In this document: one piece after another, positions 1-6,571 of the stretch
How the letters are laid out: each line of letters starts with the position of its first letter
Numbering within the stretch: position 1 is the stretch's first letter
Assembly: GCA_964609975.1 (NCBI GenBank)
Contig: CAZSTR010000031.1
Coordinates: 1-18,866, forward strand
Source: UBA5905 sp964609975
Lineage (GTDB): Bacteria; Bacillota; Clostridia; Oscillospirales; Acutalibacteraceae
DNA length: 18,866 bases
Direction: 5' to 3'
Notes under the pieces: model-generated
The model's database searches: none
Told to the model about the DNA's origin: nothing
What the model saw: the letters and a program-made list of their open reading frames with translations, nothing else
Position numbers and translations under genes: made by a program

Positions 1-58
1 TGAATATTTTTTGCTGTTTCAAGTTGTTTTAATCATTATTTTGCATATTTTAGTTGAT

Positions 59-98
59 TTCGTTTATATTCTGCATAAATATGCAGAATATAAACGAA
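59..98. repeat. Perfect 40-bp palindrome
   Basis: Positions 59-77 are the exact reverse complement of 80-98, leaving only AA (78-79) in the centre; as a hairpin it gives 18 pairs with an AAAT loop. The arm core is TATATTCTGCAT and its complement. It is AT-rich and not followed by a T-run, so it does not look like an intrinsic terminator. A dimeric protein-binding site, a cruciform or a scar of an inserted element are all possible. Confidence 0.85.
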
Positions 99-282
99 TA
101 TGGTCTGTTTTATACATTTCGGCAACGAAAACGGCTAATTTAATTCACTCATAGCAGCGGGGAAGTCCACCCCTTTTATTTGCGCCCGCTCCCGCTTTGA
201 TTTTTCACGAAATACACGCCCCGCCCCTATGTTTAGTGAGCCGCTGCACAAGTAGCCATGATTTTATTTTTCATAAAAATTT

Positions 283-291
283 TGATATAAT
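283..291 (+). promoter_or_regulatory. Possible extended -10 promoter P1
   Basis: TGATATAAT at 283-291 is a perfect extended -10 (TG, one base, TATAAT). No good -35 lies 17 bases upstream (263-268 is TTTATT), which extended -10 promoters tolerate. Predicted start is near 298. No gene starts directly downstream, so it may drive a leader or a short RNA that runs into the stem-loop at 350-384. In such AT-rich DNA a chance match is possible. Confidence 0.4.
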
Positions 292-349
292 ATATATGTA
301 AGGTAAGCGTTATTTCGGCTAAGAAGCGGCATATAGTCACAGGGACACA

Positions 350-384
350 GCGGGGACTTTTTCGAATTTTGAAAAGGTCCTCGC
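350..384 (+). other. Stem-loop in the leader region, possible terminator or attenuator
   Basis: The arms 350-363 and 371-384 pair over 14 positions including two G-U pairs, around a 7-base loop GAATTTT. T-rich sequence follows (TTTTT at 392-396, 402-406 and 412-416), but the first T-run begins seven bases after the stem, so terminator strength is uncertain. It lies between the two promoter motifs and could end transcripts from the upstream one. Confidence 0.45.
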
Positions 385-390
385 TTCTCG

Positions 391-420
391 CTTTTTCCGT
401 CTTTTTCCGTCTTTTTCCAG
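391..420 (+). repeat. Three tandem 10-bp repeats (phased T-tracts)
   Basis: CTTTTTCCGT occurs at 391-400 and 401-410 and again, with its last two bases changed, at 411-420. The TTTTT runs are spaced exactly 10 bp apart, the helical repeat, which is the classic arrangement for intrinsically bent DNA. The block ends 40 bases before the -35 box of promoter P2. Confidence 0.8.
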
Positions 421-460
421 AAAAGAGCAGGGAGGGTGTCGAATTCCTTCCGGTTACCGC

Positions 461-489
461 TTGTCTTTTTGGCTGCTTTATGATATAAT
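461..489 (+). promoter_or_regulatory. Sigma-A promoter P2 of the restriction-modification operon
   Basis: TTGTCT (461-466) and TATAAT (484-489) are separated by 17 bases, and TG at 481-482 adds an extended -10. The predicted start near 496 gives a leader of about 80 bases before the first methyltransferase at 576. This is the best promoter candidate upstream of the operon. Confidence 0.75.
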
Positions 490-506
490 TCTATTTGTAT
501 CATAAA
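477..506. promoter_or_regulatory. Inverted repeat over the -10 and start of P2, candidate operator
   Basis: TTTATGATA (477-485) is mirrored exactly by TATCATAAA (498-506), with a 12-base spacer. The left arm overlaps the -10 box and the right arm lies just past the predicted start, so a bound dimer would block polymerase. No separate controller gene is visible, so the binder is unknown. Confidence 0.5.
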
Positions 507-575
507 ATAATGAGGCAGGTTTCGGCATTCGCCGGAGGCGTTGTTCTGTCGAAATGAGAAACGGAGATTGGACGG

Positions 576-1439
576 ATGGATGAGTTGTTTCTGGATCGGG
601 TGTTTTATCAAAGCTCGGAAAAAATGAATAGCCTTCCGGATTCTTCGGTGGATTTGATTGTGACCTCGCCGCCCTATTTCAATATCAAGGACTATTTCAA
701 GGATGGCTATCAAACGGAGGTCGTCAGCGCGGCCAGCGAGCAGGATTTGGGGAATGTGGACTGCTTCGAGGAATATATTCAACGGCTTCTGCTGGTGTGG
801 AAGGAATGTGAGCGAGTGCTAAAGCCCAACGGAAAGCTGTGTATCAATGTGCCGCTCATGCCCATGAAAAAGCGGGAGATGCACACCCACTATAACCGGG
901 ACATTTTGGATTTGCAAAGCGCGATTCAGCAGTCGATTTTGAAAAATACCGGCCTGTTTTTGATGGATTTGTATATCTGGCAACGGAAAAACGCCACGAA
1001 AAAGCTGATGTTTGGCTCCTATCCCTATCCGTCGAATTTTTATGCCCAGAACACTTGCGAATTCATCACTGTGTATGTGAAAAACGGGAAGCCCGCCCCG
1101 GTTTCCAAGGAAATCAAGGAGCGAAGCGTGCTGACCCAGGCGGAATGGGTGGAATATACAAAGCAAATCTGGGAAATCCCCATTCCCAACAAGGGGGATA
1201 TTGCCTTTGGAATTCATTCGGCCATCATGCCGGAGGAAATCATTCGCCGCTGTGTGCGGTTGTATTCATTCAAAGAGGGGGTCGTGCTGGATCCCTTCAC
1301 CGGAAGCGGAACCACGCTGAAGGTGGCTTGCGAGGAGGGGCGCCATTTCGTGGGCTTCGAGCTATATGAGACCTACAAAACGGTCATCGAACAGAAAATC
1401 GCCCTGGCGAAGGGAGGACAGGCCGGTGGAGCTGAATAA
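576..1439 (+). CDS. DNA amino-methyltransferase, beta class, TSPPY (N4-cytosine type)
   Basis: A 287-residue S-adenosylmethionine-dependent DNA methyltransferase that should methylate one strand of the site cut by the endonuclease two genes downstream. Catalytic motif IV, TSPPYF, is at residues 30-35 and the cofactor-binding motif I, DPFTGSGTT, at 239-247; catalytic before cofactor motif marks the beta class. SPPY is usual for N4-cytosine enzymes, so m4C is the likely product, although the motif does not settle the base. The ATG at 576 has GGAG at 563-566, nine bases upstream. The 3' end overlaps the next gene by 14 bases. By analogy with MboII, which has an m4C and an m6A enzyme, this would be the M2.MboII counterpart; that assignment is inference from gene context. 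The target specificity cannot be read from the sequence. Confidence 0.9.
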   Translation: MDELFLDRVFYQSSEKMNSLPDSSVDLIVTSPPYFNIKDYFKDGYQTEVVSAASEQDLGNVDCFEEYIQRLLLVWKECERVLKPNGKLCINVPLMPMKKREMHTHYNRDILDLQSAIQQSILKNTGLFLMDLYIWQRKNATKKLMFGSYPYPSNFYAQNTCEFITVYVKNGKPAPVSKEIKERSVLTQAEWVEYTKQIWEIPIPNKGDIAFGIHSAIMPEEIIRRCVRLYSFKEGVVLDPFTGSGTTLKVACEEGRHFVGFELYETYKTVIEQKIALAKGGQAGGAE

Positions 1440-2199
1440 AATCTATTGCGCGGATGTGTTCGGTTTTCTGGAACGGCTGGAGCCGGAAAGCGTGGATTTG
1501 GCTATCATCGACCCGCCCTATAATTTGAACCAGGGAGAATGGGACCGCTTCGCCGATTTGGATGAATTCATGGTATTCACCGTCCGGTATTTGGATGGCG
1601 TTTTGGCCGCCTTGAAGCCCACTGGATCGCTGTATCTTTTCAACACCGCCTTCAACGCGGCGCTGATTCTCGGCGCTTTGCGGGAGCGGGGGATGGTCTA
1701 TCGAAACTGGATCACCTGGTACAAAAAGGATGGCTTCAGCGCCTGTCGCCGCCGTTTTTGCAACAACCAAGAAACCATCCTCTTTTTCACCAAAAGCGAA
1801 AAAGATTATACCTTCCACTGCGATGCAGTGCGGGTTCCCTATTTGTCCGACGAGCGAATTCGGGCGGCGCAAACCAAGGGAATTCTCAAAAACGGAAAAC
1901 GCTGGTATCCCAATCCCGACGGAAAGCTTTGCACCGATGTATGGGAATTCCCGTCGGTGCGATTGACTAACAAGCGGGATGGGAGAACCGTGAAGCAGAA
2001 GCACCCCACGCCGAAGCCGGAGGGGATGATTGAAAGGATGCTCCTGGCTAGCAGCGACGAGGGGGATGTGGTGCTGGATTTGTTCAGCGGAACGGGCACC
2101 ACCGCCTATTGTGCGAAGAAGTTGGGGCGCCGGTTTGTCGGCTGTGAAAACAACCCGGACTATTGCGCCCTTATTGAGGAAAGGTTGGGTGCGCTATGA
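1426..2199 (+). CDS. DNA adenine-N6 methyltransferase, MboII-like, DPPY type
   Basis: A 257-residue beta-class methyltransferase. Motif IV DPPYNL starts at residue 29 and motif I LDLFSGTGTT is at 217-226; DPPY is typical of N6-adenine enzymes. Long stretches, including NNQETILFF, RVPY, KGILKNGKRWYPN and TPKP, match M1.MboII (260 residues, methylates adenine in GAAGA) as I remember that sequence; no alignment was run. The start is taken as GTG at 1426 because AGGGAGG (1411-1417) lies eight bases upstream and the protein then begins like its relatives; an in-frame ATG at 1366 would add 20 unrelated residues deep inside the previous gene. The stop overlaps the endonuclease start as ATGA, implying translational coupling. 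The predicted role is to protect the host's own sites. Confidence 0.9.
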   Translation: MELNKIYCADVFGFLERLEPESVDLAIIDPPYNLNQGEWDRFADLDEFMVFTVRYLDGVLAALKPTGSLYLFNTAFNAALILGALRERGMVYRNWITWYKKDGFSACRRRFCNNQETILFFTKSEKDYTFHCDAVRVPYLSDERIRAAQTKGILKNGKRWYPNPDGKLCTDVWEFPSVRLTNKRDGRTVKQKHPTPKPEGMIERMLLASSDEGDVVLDLFSGTGTTAYCAKKLGRRFVGCENNPDYCALIEERLGAL

Positions 2200-3437
2200 C
2201 TTATGAGGAATTTCGGCAGAGCCTCTGCCTTGTGGATGTGTCCAAGGAATGTCTTTCCTTTCTCGCCGACCGCATCGAAAGCGACGATTATCGTGGAATT
2301 CAGTGCTCCCAGCACAACCGCTATGACCTGTCTGTGATTGAAACGGTGCTGGCGGAGCTGTATCGTCTGGTCGGCCGGGAGAAAATGACGATGCGCACAA
2401 TGGATTTGAGCAAGCGCCCCGTCAACCTCCCGGAGGAGTCGATGTACGCGGTGTATGTGGACGCACTGTCCCGGAAGCTGGGGCGGTGCACCCAGGATTC
2501 AGTGCGCAAGAACCTGTTGGTGGATATGCACCGTATGGGGCTGGTGGAGCGCTATAAGCCGGACGGAACGCCGGCTGGCCCTTATGAAACCGGAAAGAAA
2601 AAATATGTCCAGATTTCGGAGCTGGGGCTGGATTTGCTGGATGAAAGTCATACCCTGCTGGAAAAGCGGCTGCGGTATACCCGCGCCATCGACACTCTGA
2701 CCCAGGGGCTGGCGGACAAGCTGTTGAAGATTGCCGAGCTGGACGGGGAAATCAGCGAAACAGAATTTCAGTTTTTCCTGTCCTTCTACGGGGAAACGCT
2801 GAAGGAACATTGCTACACCGTCGAGGAGCTGGTAGACTATATTCGGGAGTTTCGCCGGTTGAGCCGCTTCCAGCGAGAGTATGCGGTGAAGCTTGTGAGG
2901 GAATATTGTGACCCGAAGGCCTTTGCGGGGGACAAGCGACAAAAGCGGGATTATCACAACTGGCTGAACGAAACCCAGCAGATTTTTATGCTTTTGGGGC
3001 AGACGGCCTATTATGAGGTGAGCGGAAACCGGTTGCGTATTCGCGTTGGGCGGGATGCGCTGTATGAAACGCCGGAGAAGCTGACTCGCTCCACCGAGGA
3101 AAAGAAAAAATATTTCAAGCAGCATGGGGTCGAGAAAACGAAGGGCTTCGAGCTGCACCACATGGTACCCCTTTGCTGGGCGCGGACGGCGTTGGAGTTT
3201 TCTCTGCTGGATGTGTGGGAAAATCTCATTTATCTGGACGGATATAAGCACGCTGTCATCACCCAAAACGGGAACAACCACGTTTGGCTGGACTTTTCCG
3301 GCGAGGATTTGTGGTTCACGGATTTTTCCGGAAACACGCTTTGCTGTGCCTATGGGGAGAATGTGCTGTATAGCCCGGCGCACCGGGAAACCATGCGCGC
3401 ATATAACCGGGAGCTTCTGCAAAGCTGTGGACGATAA
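2196..3437 (+). CDS. HNH restriction endonuclease, probable type IIS MboII-like
   Basis: A 413-residue protein, very close to the roughly 416 residues recalled for R.MboII. The C-terminal part has an HNH (beta-beta-alpha metal) nuclease pattern: ELHHMVPL with H321-H322, then N343 in ENLIYLD, then H352 in YKHAVIT. Residues about 75-150 look like a winged helix (QDSVRKNLLVDMHRMGLV followed by a basic wing KKKYVQIS) and may recognise DNA. The start ATG at 2196 overlaps the upstream stop by four bases. Position after two methyltransferases is the main support for restriction function; the fold call rests on motif reading. Expected action is cleavage of unmodified DNA at a short distance from an asymmetric site, GAAGA if the MboII parallel holds. 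No separate promoter is visible, so methylases would be made first from the same transcript. Confidence 0.8.
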   Translation: MTYEEFRQSLCLVDVSKECLSFLADRIESDDYRGIQCSQHNRYDLSVIETVLAELYRLVGREKMTMRTMDLSKRPVNLPEESMYAVYVDALSRKLGRCTQDSVRKNLLVDMHRMGLVERYKPDGTPAGPYETGKKKYVQISELGLDLLDESHTLLEKRLRYTRAIDTLTQGLADKLLKIAELDGEISETEFQFFLSFYGETLKEHCYTVEELVDYIREFRRLSRFQREYAVKLVREYCDPKAFAGDKRQKRDYHNWLNETQQIFMLLGQTAYYEVSGNRLRIRVGRDALYETPEKLTRSTEEKKKYFKQHGVEKTKGFELHHMVPLCWARTALEFSLLDVWENLIYLDGYKHAVITQNGNNHVWLDFSGEDLWFTDFSGNTLCCAYGENVLYSPAHRETMRAYNRELLQSCGR

Positions 3438-3479
3438 CACGGCACAAAGAGACGAATTGTAAAAAATCCGAAAATAGGC

Positions 3480-3508
3480 TTTACAGGAGGCCGGTTTTTC
3501 AGTATAAT
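3480..3508 (+). promoter_or_regulatory. Sigma-A promoter of the pyrH cluster
   Basis: TTTACA (3480-3485) and TATAAT (3503-3508) are separated by exactly 17 bases, and transcription should start near 3515, about 33 bases before pyrH. The box lies 42 bases after the endonuclease stop. No convincing terminator separates the two operons, so read-through is possible. Confidence 0.85.
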
Positions 3509-3547
3509 AGACTGCGGAAGAAAGCGGAAAAGAAAGGATGAAAACCC

Positions 3548-4252
3548 ATGGAACCGAAATATAAACGAATTTTGCTGAAGCTCAGCGGAGAAGCCATGGC
3601 GGGGAAAGCGCACAGCGGCCTGGATTTTGACATGGTTTTGCATATCTGCCGTTTTGTCAAGGAGGCCTCGGAGCTGGGCACGGAAATCGCCATCGTTGTG
3701 GGCGGCGGAAACTTCTGGCGTGGCCGCTCCAGTGGGAAAATGGATCGCACCCGCGCCGACCACATGGGAATGTTGGCCACGACCATCAACGCCCTTGGTT
3801 TGGCGGACGCTTTGGAGCAGCTGGGGTGCGAGGTGCGGGTGCAGACCGCCATCGCCATGAACGAAATCGCGGAGCCGTATATCCGCAACCGGGCGGTGCG
3901 CCATCTGGAAAAGGGCCGCATCGTGATTTTTGGCTGCGGAACGGGCAATCCCTTCTTTTCCACCGACACGGCGGCTGCACTCCGGGCGGCGGAGATTGAA
4001 GCGGACATCATTTTCAAGGCTAGCATGGTGGACGGCATTTATGACAGCGACCCCCACAAGAACACGGATGCGAAGCGCTTCGACCGGCTGAGCTATATGG
4101 ATGTGTTGAACAAGGATCTGAAGGTGATGGATTCCACCGCCGCGACCCTTTGCAAGGATAACGGAATTTCCCTTTTGGTATTCAATTTGGAGGACCCGGA
4201 GAACATCGTGCGTGCCGTTCGTGGCGAGAACATTGGAACATTGGTTGAATAA
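3548..4252 (+). CDS. pyrH: UMP kinase
   Basis: Bacterial UMP kinase, 234 residues, which phosphorylates UMP to UDP with ATP in cytosolic pyrimidine nucleotide synthesis. It belongs to the amino-acid kinase fold. The sequence shows the N-terminal LLKLSGEAMAG phosphate loop, VVGGGNFWRG, DHMGMLATTINALGLADALE, the GCGTGNPFFSTDTAAALRA segment and the ADIIFKAS-VDGIYDSDP region, all standard for PyrH at its normal length. ATG 3548 is preceded by AAAGGA at 3533-3538. It is the first gene of a cluster with its own promoter and lies eight bases before the frr GTG region. In many Bacillota rpsB and tsf precede it; here a restriction-modification operon does. Confidence 0.97.
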   Translation: MEPKYKRILLKLSGEAMAGKAHSGLDFDMVLHICRFVKEASELGTEIAIVVGGGNFWRGRSSGKMDRTRADHMGMLATTINALGLADALEQLGCEVRVQTAIAMNEIAEPYIRNRAVRHLEKGRIVIFGCGTGNPFFSTDTAAALRAAEIEADIIFKASMVDGIYDSDPHKNTDAKRFDRLSYMDVLNKDLKVMDSTAATLCKDNGISLLVFNLEDPENIVRAVRGENIGTLVE

Positions 4253-4269
4253 GAATAGGAGTGGATTGG

Positions 4270-4830
4270 ATGGAAATCAAAGAAGTTTTCGCAACAGCTG
4301 AGGAGAAAATGCAGAAGAGCCTCAATAACCTTTCCCAGGAGTTCACGGCCATCCGGGCCGGCCGGGCGAATCCGGGCGTGCTGGATCGGTTGAGCGTGGA
4401 TTATTACGGAAGCCCCACCCCCATCAACCAGGTTGCGGCGGTGTCTGTACCGGACCCCCGCACGCTGTTGATTTCCCCCTGGGATAAAAGTTCGCTGAAG
4501 GACATCGAGCGGGCGATACTCACTTCGGACATTGGTATCAACCCCCAAAACGACGGCTCCGCTCTGCGTTTGCAGTTCCCGCCCATGACGGAGGAGCGCC
4601 GCAAGGAGTTGACGAAGGAAATCGCCAAGCTGGGCGAGGAATGTAAGGTGGCGGTACGGTCTATTCGGCGGGACGCCATGGATAAAATCAAGGACATGAA
4701 AAAGAAGTCCGAGATCACCGAGGATGACCAGAAGAACGCCGAGAAAAAAATGCAGGACCAAACCGACCGCTTCATCAAAGAGGTGGACGCCATGTCCGAG
4801 AAAAAGCAAAAAGAAATTATGGAAATTTGA
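4270..4830 (+). CDS. frr: Ribosome recycling factor
   Basis: A 186-residue ribosome recycling factor, the usual family length, which with EF-G splits post-termination ribosomes. Typical segments are the N-terminal helix with EEKMQKSLNNL, then RAGRANPGVLDR, YYGSPTPINQVA, ISPWDKSSLKDIERAI, SDIGINPQNDG and LRLQFPPMTEERRKEL. The C-terminal part is a long charged helix. ATG 4270 is chosen because AGGAG (4257-4261) sits eight bases upstream; an in-frame GTG at 4261 overlaps that ribosome binding site. It follows pyrH directly, as in most bacteria. Confidence 0.97.
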   Translation: MEIKEVFATAEEKMQKSLNNLSQEFTAIRAGRANPGVLDRLSVDYYGSPTPINQVAAVSVPDPRTLLISPWDKSSLKDIERAILTSDIGINPQNDGSALRLQFPPMTEERRKELTKEIAKLGEECKVAVRSIRRDAMDKIKDMKKKSEITEDDQKNAEKKMQDQTDRFIKEVDAMSEKKQKEIMEI

Positions 4831-4936
4831 CCGTCAACCGAAGTCTTCGTCGCCTGTGTTTACGGGTGGCGGAGGCTTTTCCGGCGTTATGGAAGCTTCT
4901 GCTTTGCCGGGTGTATTTTTGAACGGAAGGTGTCGT
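4831..4936 (+). other. frr-uppS spacer with weak stem-loop
   Basis: This is the longest gap inside the cluster (106 bases). CCGGC (4881-4885) can pair with GCCGG (4906-4910), with GGAAGCTTC in the loop, and TTTTT follows at 4916-4920. It could be a weak attenuator, but the five-pair stem and the long loop make this doubtful. No promoter was recognised. Confidence 0.25.
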
Positions 4937-5674
4937 ATGCTGTTTCGCCGAAAAAAGAGCCATTCACTCCCCTTAGAGCCAGTTCCGGAAAATGTGGGCA
5001 TCATCATGGATGGTAACGGCCGCTGGGCCAAAAAGCGGGGACTTCCCCGGATGGCCGGTCACGCCGCCGGAGCGCAGGTTTTTCGAAAAATTGCAAAATA
5101 TTGTGACCGGCGGGGGGTGCGCTATCTAACCGTCTATGCCTTTTCCACAGAAAACTGGAAACGGCCGGCGGAGGAGGTGGAGTCGATTATGAATCTGCTT
5201 CGCCAATATTTGCGCGAGTCGCTGGCGGATTTTCAATCGGAAAACATCCGAACACGGTTCATCGGCGACCGCACACCGCTGGCGGAGGATATTCGCCAGC
5301 TTATGGCGGAGGCGGAGGAGGCCACGGCTCATAAAACCGGTATGACTCTGAACATCGCCATCAACTATGGCGGACGGCAGGAGCTGGCCGCCGCCGCCCG
5401 CGCGCTGGCCGGAGAGGTGGCGCGGGGCGAGCGCCGGGTGGAGGATATCGGCGAGGAGGCCATGGAGGCAGCGCTGTATACGGAGGAACAGCCGCCGGTG
5501 GATCTCATTTTGCGACCCAGTGGCGAATACCGTCTGTCGAATTTTCTGATTTGGCAGTCGGCCTATGCGGAGCTTGTGTTTATGGATGTGCTTTGGCCGG
5601 ATTTCGACGAATCGGATTTGGAAAAGGCTTTTGCCGAATACAGACGGCGCAACCGGCGGTTCGGCGGCGTCTGA
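4937..5674 (+). CDS. uppS: Isoprenyl transferase (undecaprenyl diphosphate synthase)
   Basis: A 245-residue cis-prenyltransferase that extends farnesyl diphosphate with isopentenyl units to the C55 carrier lipid for peptidoglycan and wall polymers. It has the catalytic aspartate region IIMDGNGRWAKKRG, the AGHAAG segment, VYAFSTENWKRP and the C-terminal RPSGEYRLSNF with WQSAYAE and WPDF, all family hallmarks. Relatives usually read RTSGE at that last motif, so a proline replaces threonine here. ATG 4937 has GGAAGG at 4925-4930, six bases upstream; an earlier in-frame ATG at 4890 has no visible ribosome binding site and would add non-conserved residues. It precedes cdsA by 16 bases. Confidence 0.96.
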   Translation: MLFRRKKSHSLPLEPVPENVGIIMDGNGRWAKKRGLPRMAGHAAGAQVFRKIAKYCDRRGVRYLTVYAFSTENWKRPAEEVESIMNLLRQYLRESLADFQSENIRTRFIGDRTPLAEDIRQLMAEAEEATAHKTGMTLNIAINYGGRQELAAAARALAGEVARGERRVEDIGEEAMEAALYTEEQPPVDLILRPSGEYRLSNFLIWQSAYAELVFMDVLWPDFDESDLEKAFAEYRRRNRRFGGV

Positions 5675-5690
5675 GCGGGAGGAAATAGCT

Positions 5691-6560
5691 ATGAAAATGC
5701 GTATTATTTCGGCCGCTGTTGGCCTTGTGCTGTTGGCGGGGGCTTTGTTTTGCCCCTGGAGCTCGGTGCTGGCTCTGCTGTTGGCCGCGCTGTCGGCGGT
5801 GGCGGTTTGGGAGCTGTTGCATAATGCGGGGCGCGTGCCTGTGAAGGCGCTGACGGTGGGGAGCATGGTGTTTTCCGCCGTGGAGGTGCTTTTCTGCTAC
5901 GGCATCCAGCTGGCGCGGCTGACCACCCGGACGAAGGCCTCCTGGTGGTGGAGCCGTCCTCTGGAGCTGCTGCGCAACGGCCATGCGATTGAAATTGTTG
6001 CGCTTGTGTATATGGCGCTTCTGGTGCTGGTGGTGCTCAAATACCACCAGACGATGGAGGTGCAGACGGTGGGCTTTGCTGCCTTCATGACGGTGTATGC
6101 CACATCGGGCTTTGCCGCCTTGTCCATTCTGTGGGCGGTGGCGGACAAAGCCGGCTTTCTGCTGGCGTTGCTCATTCCCTGGATGAGCGATACAGGAGCG
6201 TATTTCACCGGCTTCTTCTGTGGACGACATAAAATGTCCCCGGTTATCAGCCCGAAAAAGACCTGGGAGGGCTTCTTTGGTGGGATTGTCATGTCGATGG
6301 CCAGCGCGGTTGTGTATATGCTGGTGTGCCGGGGGCTGGAGATTTCTCCACCCTTTTCCACCTGGCGGCTGGTGCTGGCGACGGTTGTGCTGGCTCCCTT
6401 GAGCGTGTGCGGTGATTTGTTCGCGTCGGTGATCAAGCGCCAGCGGGGCATCAAGGATTACGGCAATATTATGCCCGGCCACGGTGGTGTGATGGACCGC
6501 TTTGACAGCGTGCTGGTGATTGCACCGTTGCTTTGCAGCTTTTGGGTTTTGCACGGATGA
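5691..6560 (+). CDS. cdsA: Phosphatidate cytidylyltransferase (CDP-diglyceride synthase)
   Basis: A 289-residue polytopic membrane enzyme that makes CDP-diacylglycerol from phosphatidic acid and CTP, the precursor of phosphatidylglycerol and cardiolipin. Several hydrophobic segments run through the protein. The C-terminal CdsA signature is complete: SVIKRQRGIKDYGNIMPGHG followed by GVMDRFDS, and SDTGAYF with SPKKTWEG lies before it. ATG 5691 has GGGAGGA at 5677-5683, seven bases upstream; open frame further upstream overlaps uppS and is not conserved. It sits between uppS and dxr, joining lipid and isoprenoid supply. Confidence 0.96.
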   Translation: MKMRIISAAVGLVLLAGALFCPWSSVLALLLAALSAVAVWELLHNAGRVPVKALTVGSMVFSAVEVLFCYGIQLARLTTRTKASWWWSRPLELLRNGHAIEIVALVYMALLVLVVLKYHQTMEVQTVGFAAFMTVYATSGFAALSILWAVADKAGFLLALLIPWMSDTGAYFTGFFCGRHKMSPVISPKKTWEGFFGGIVMSMASAVVYMLVCRGLEISPPFSTWRLVLATVVLAPLSVCGDLFASVIKRQRGIKDYGNIMPGHGGVMDRFDSVLVIAPLLCSFWVLHG

Positions 6561-6571
6561 GGGAGAGAGCT

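Larger units (their letters stand above)
1..575. other. Intergenic region upstream of the restriction-modification operon
   Basis: I see no convincing gene on either strand here; the open frames present lack family features. The first 120 bases are strikingly AT-rich (28 G or C in 120), after which composition rises toward the level of the rest of the window. The stretch holds a 40-bp palindrome, two TGATATAAT extended -10 motifs, a long stem-loop, three phased T-tracts and an inverted repeat over the second promoter; these are listed separately. In related genomes the genes upstream of pyrH are usually rpsB and tsf; neither is visible. Confidence 0.7.

Noticed and set aside
264..782. 172-residue open frame on the - strand at the left end
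   Set aside because: It overlaps the first methyltransferase and the promoter region, has no family motif and no convincing ribosome binding site.
1366..1425. ATG 1366 as start of the second methyltransferase
   Set aside because: It would overlap the first gene by 74 bases and add unrelated residues; GTG 1426 has a strong ribosome binding site.
3470..3500. Hairpin with TTTTT as terminator of the R-M operon
   Set aside because: Only 5 plus 3 pairs with an unequal internal loop, and it overlaps the -35 and spacer of the pyrH promoter.
4724..4936. Upstream extension of uppS overlapping frr
   Set aside because: Lys/Arg-rich out-of-frame reading of frr; family similarity begins only after ATG 4937.
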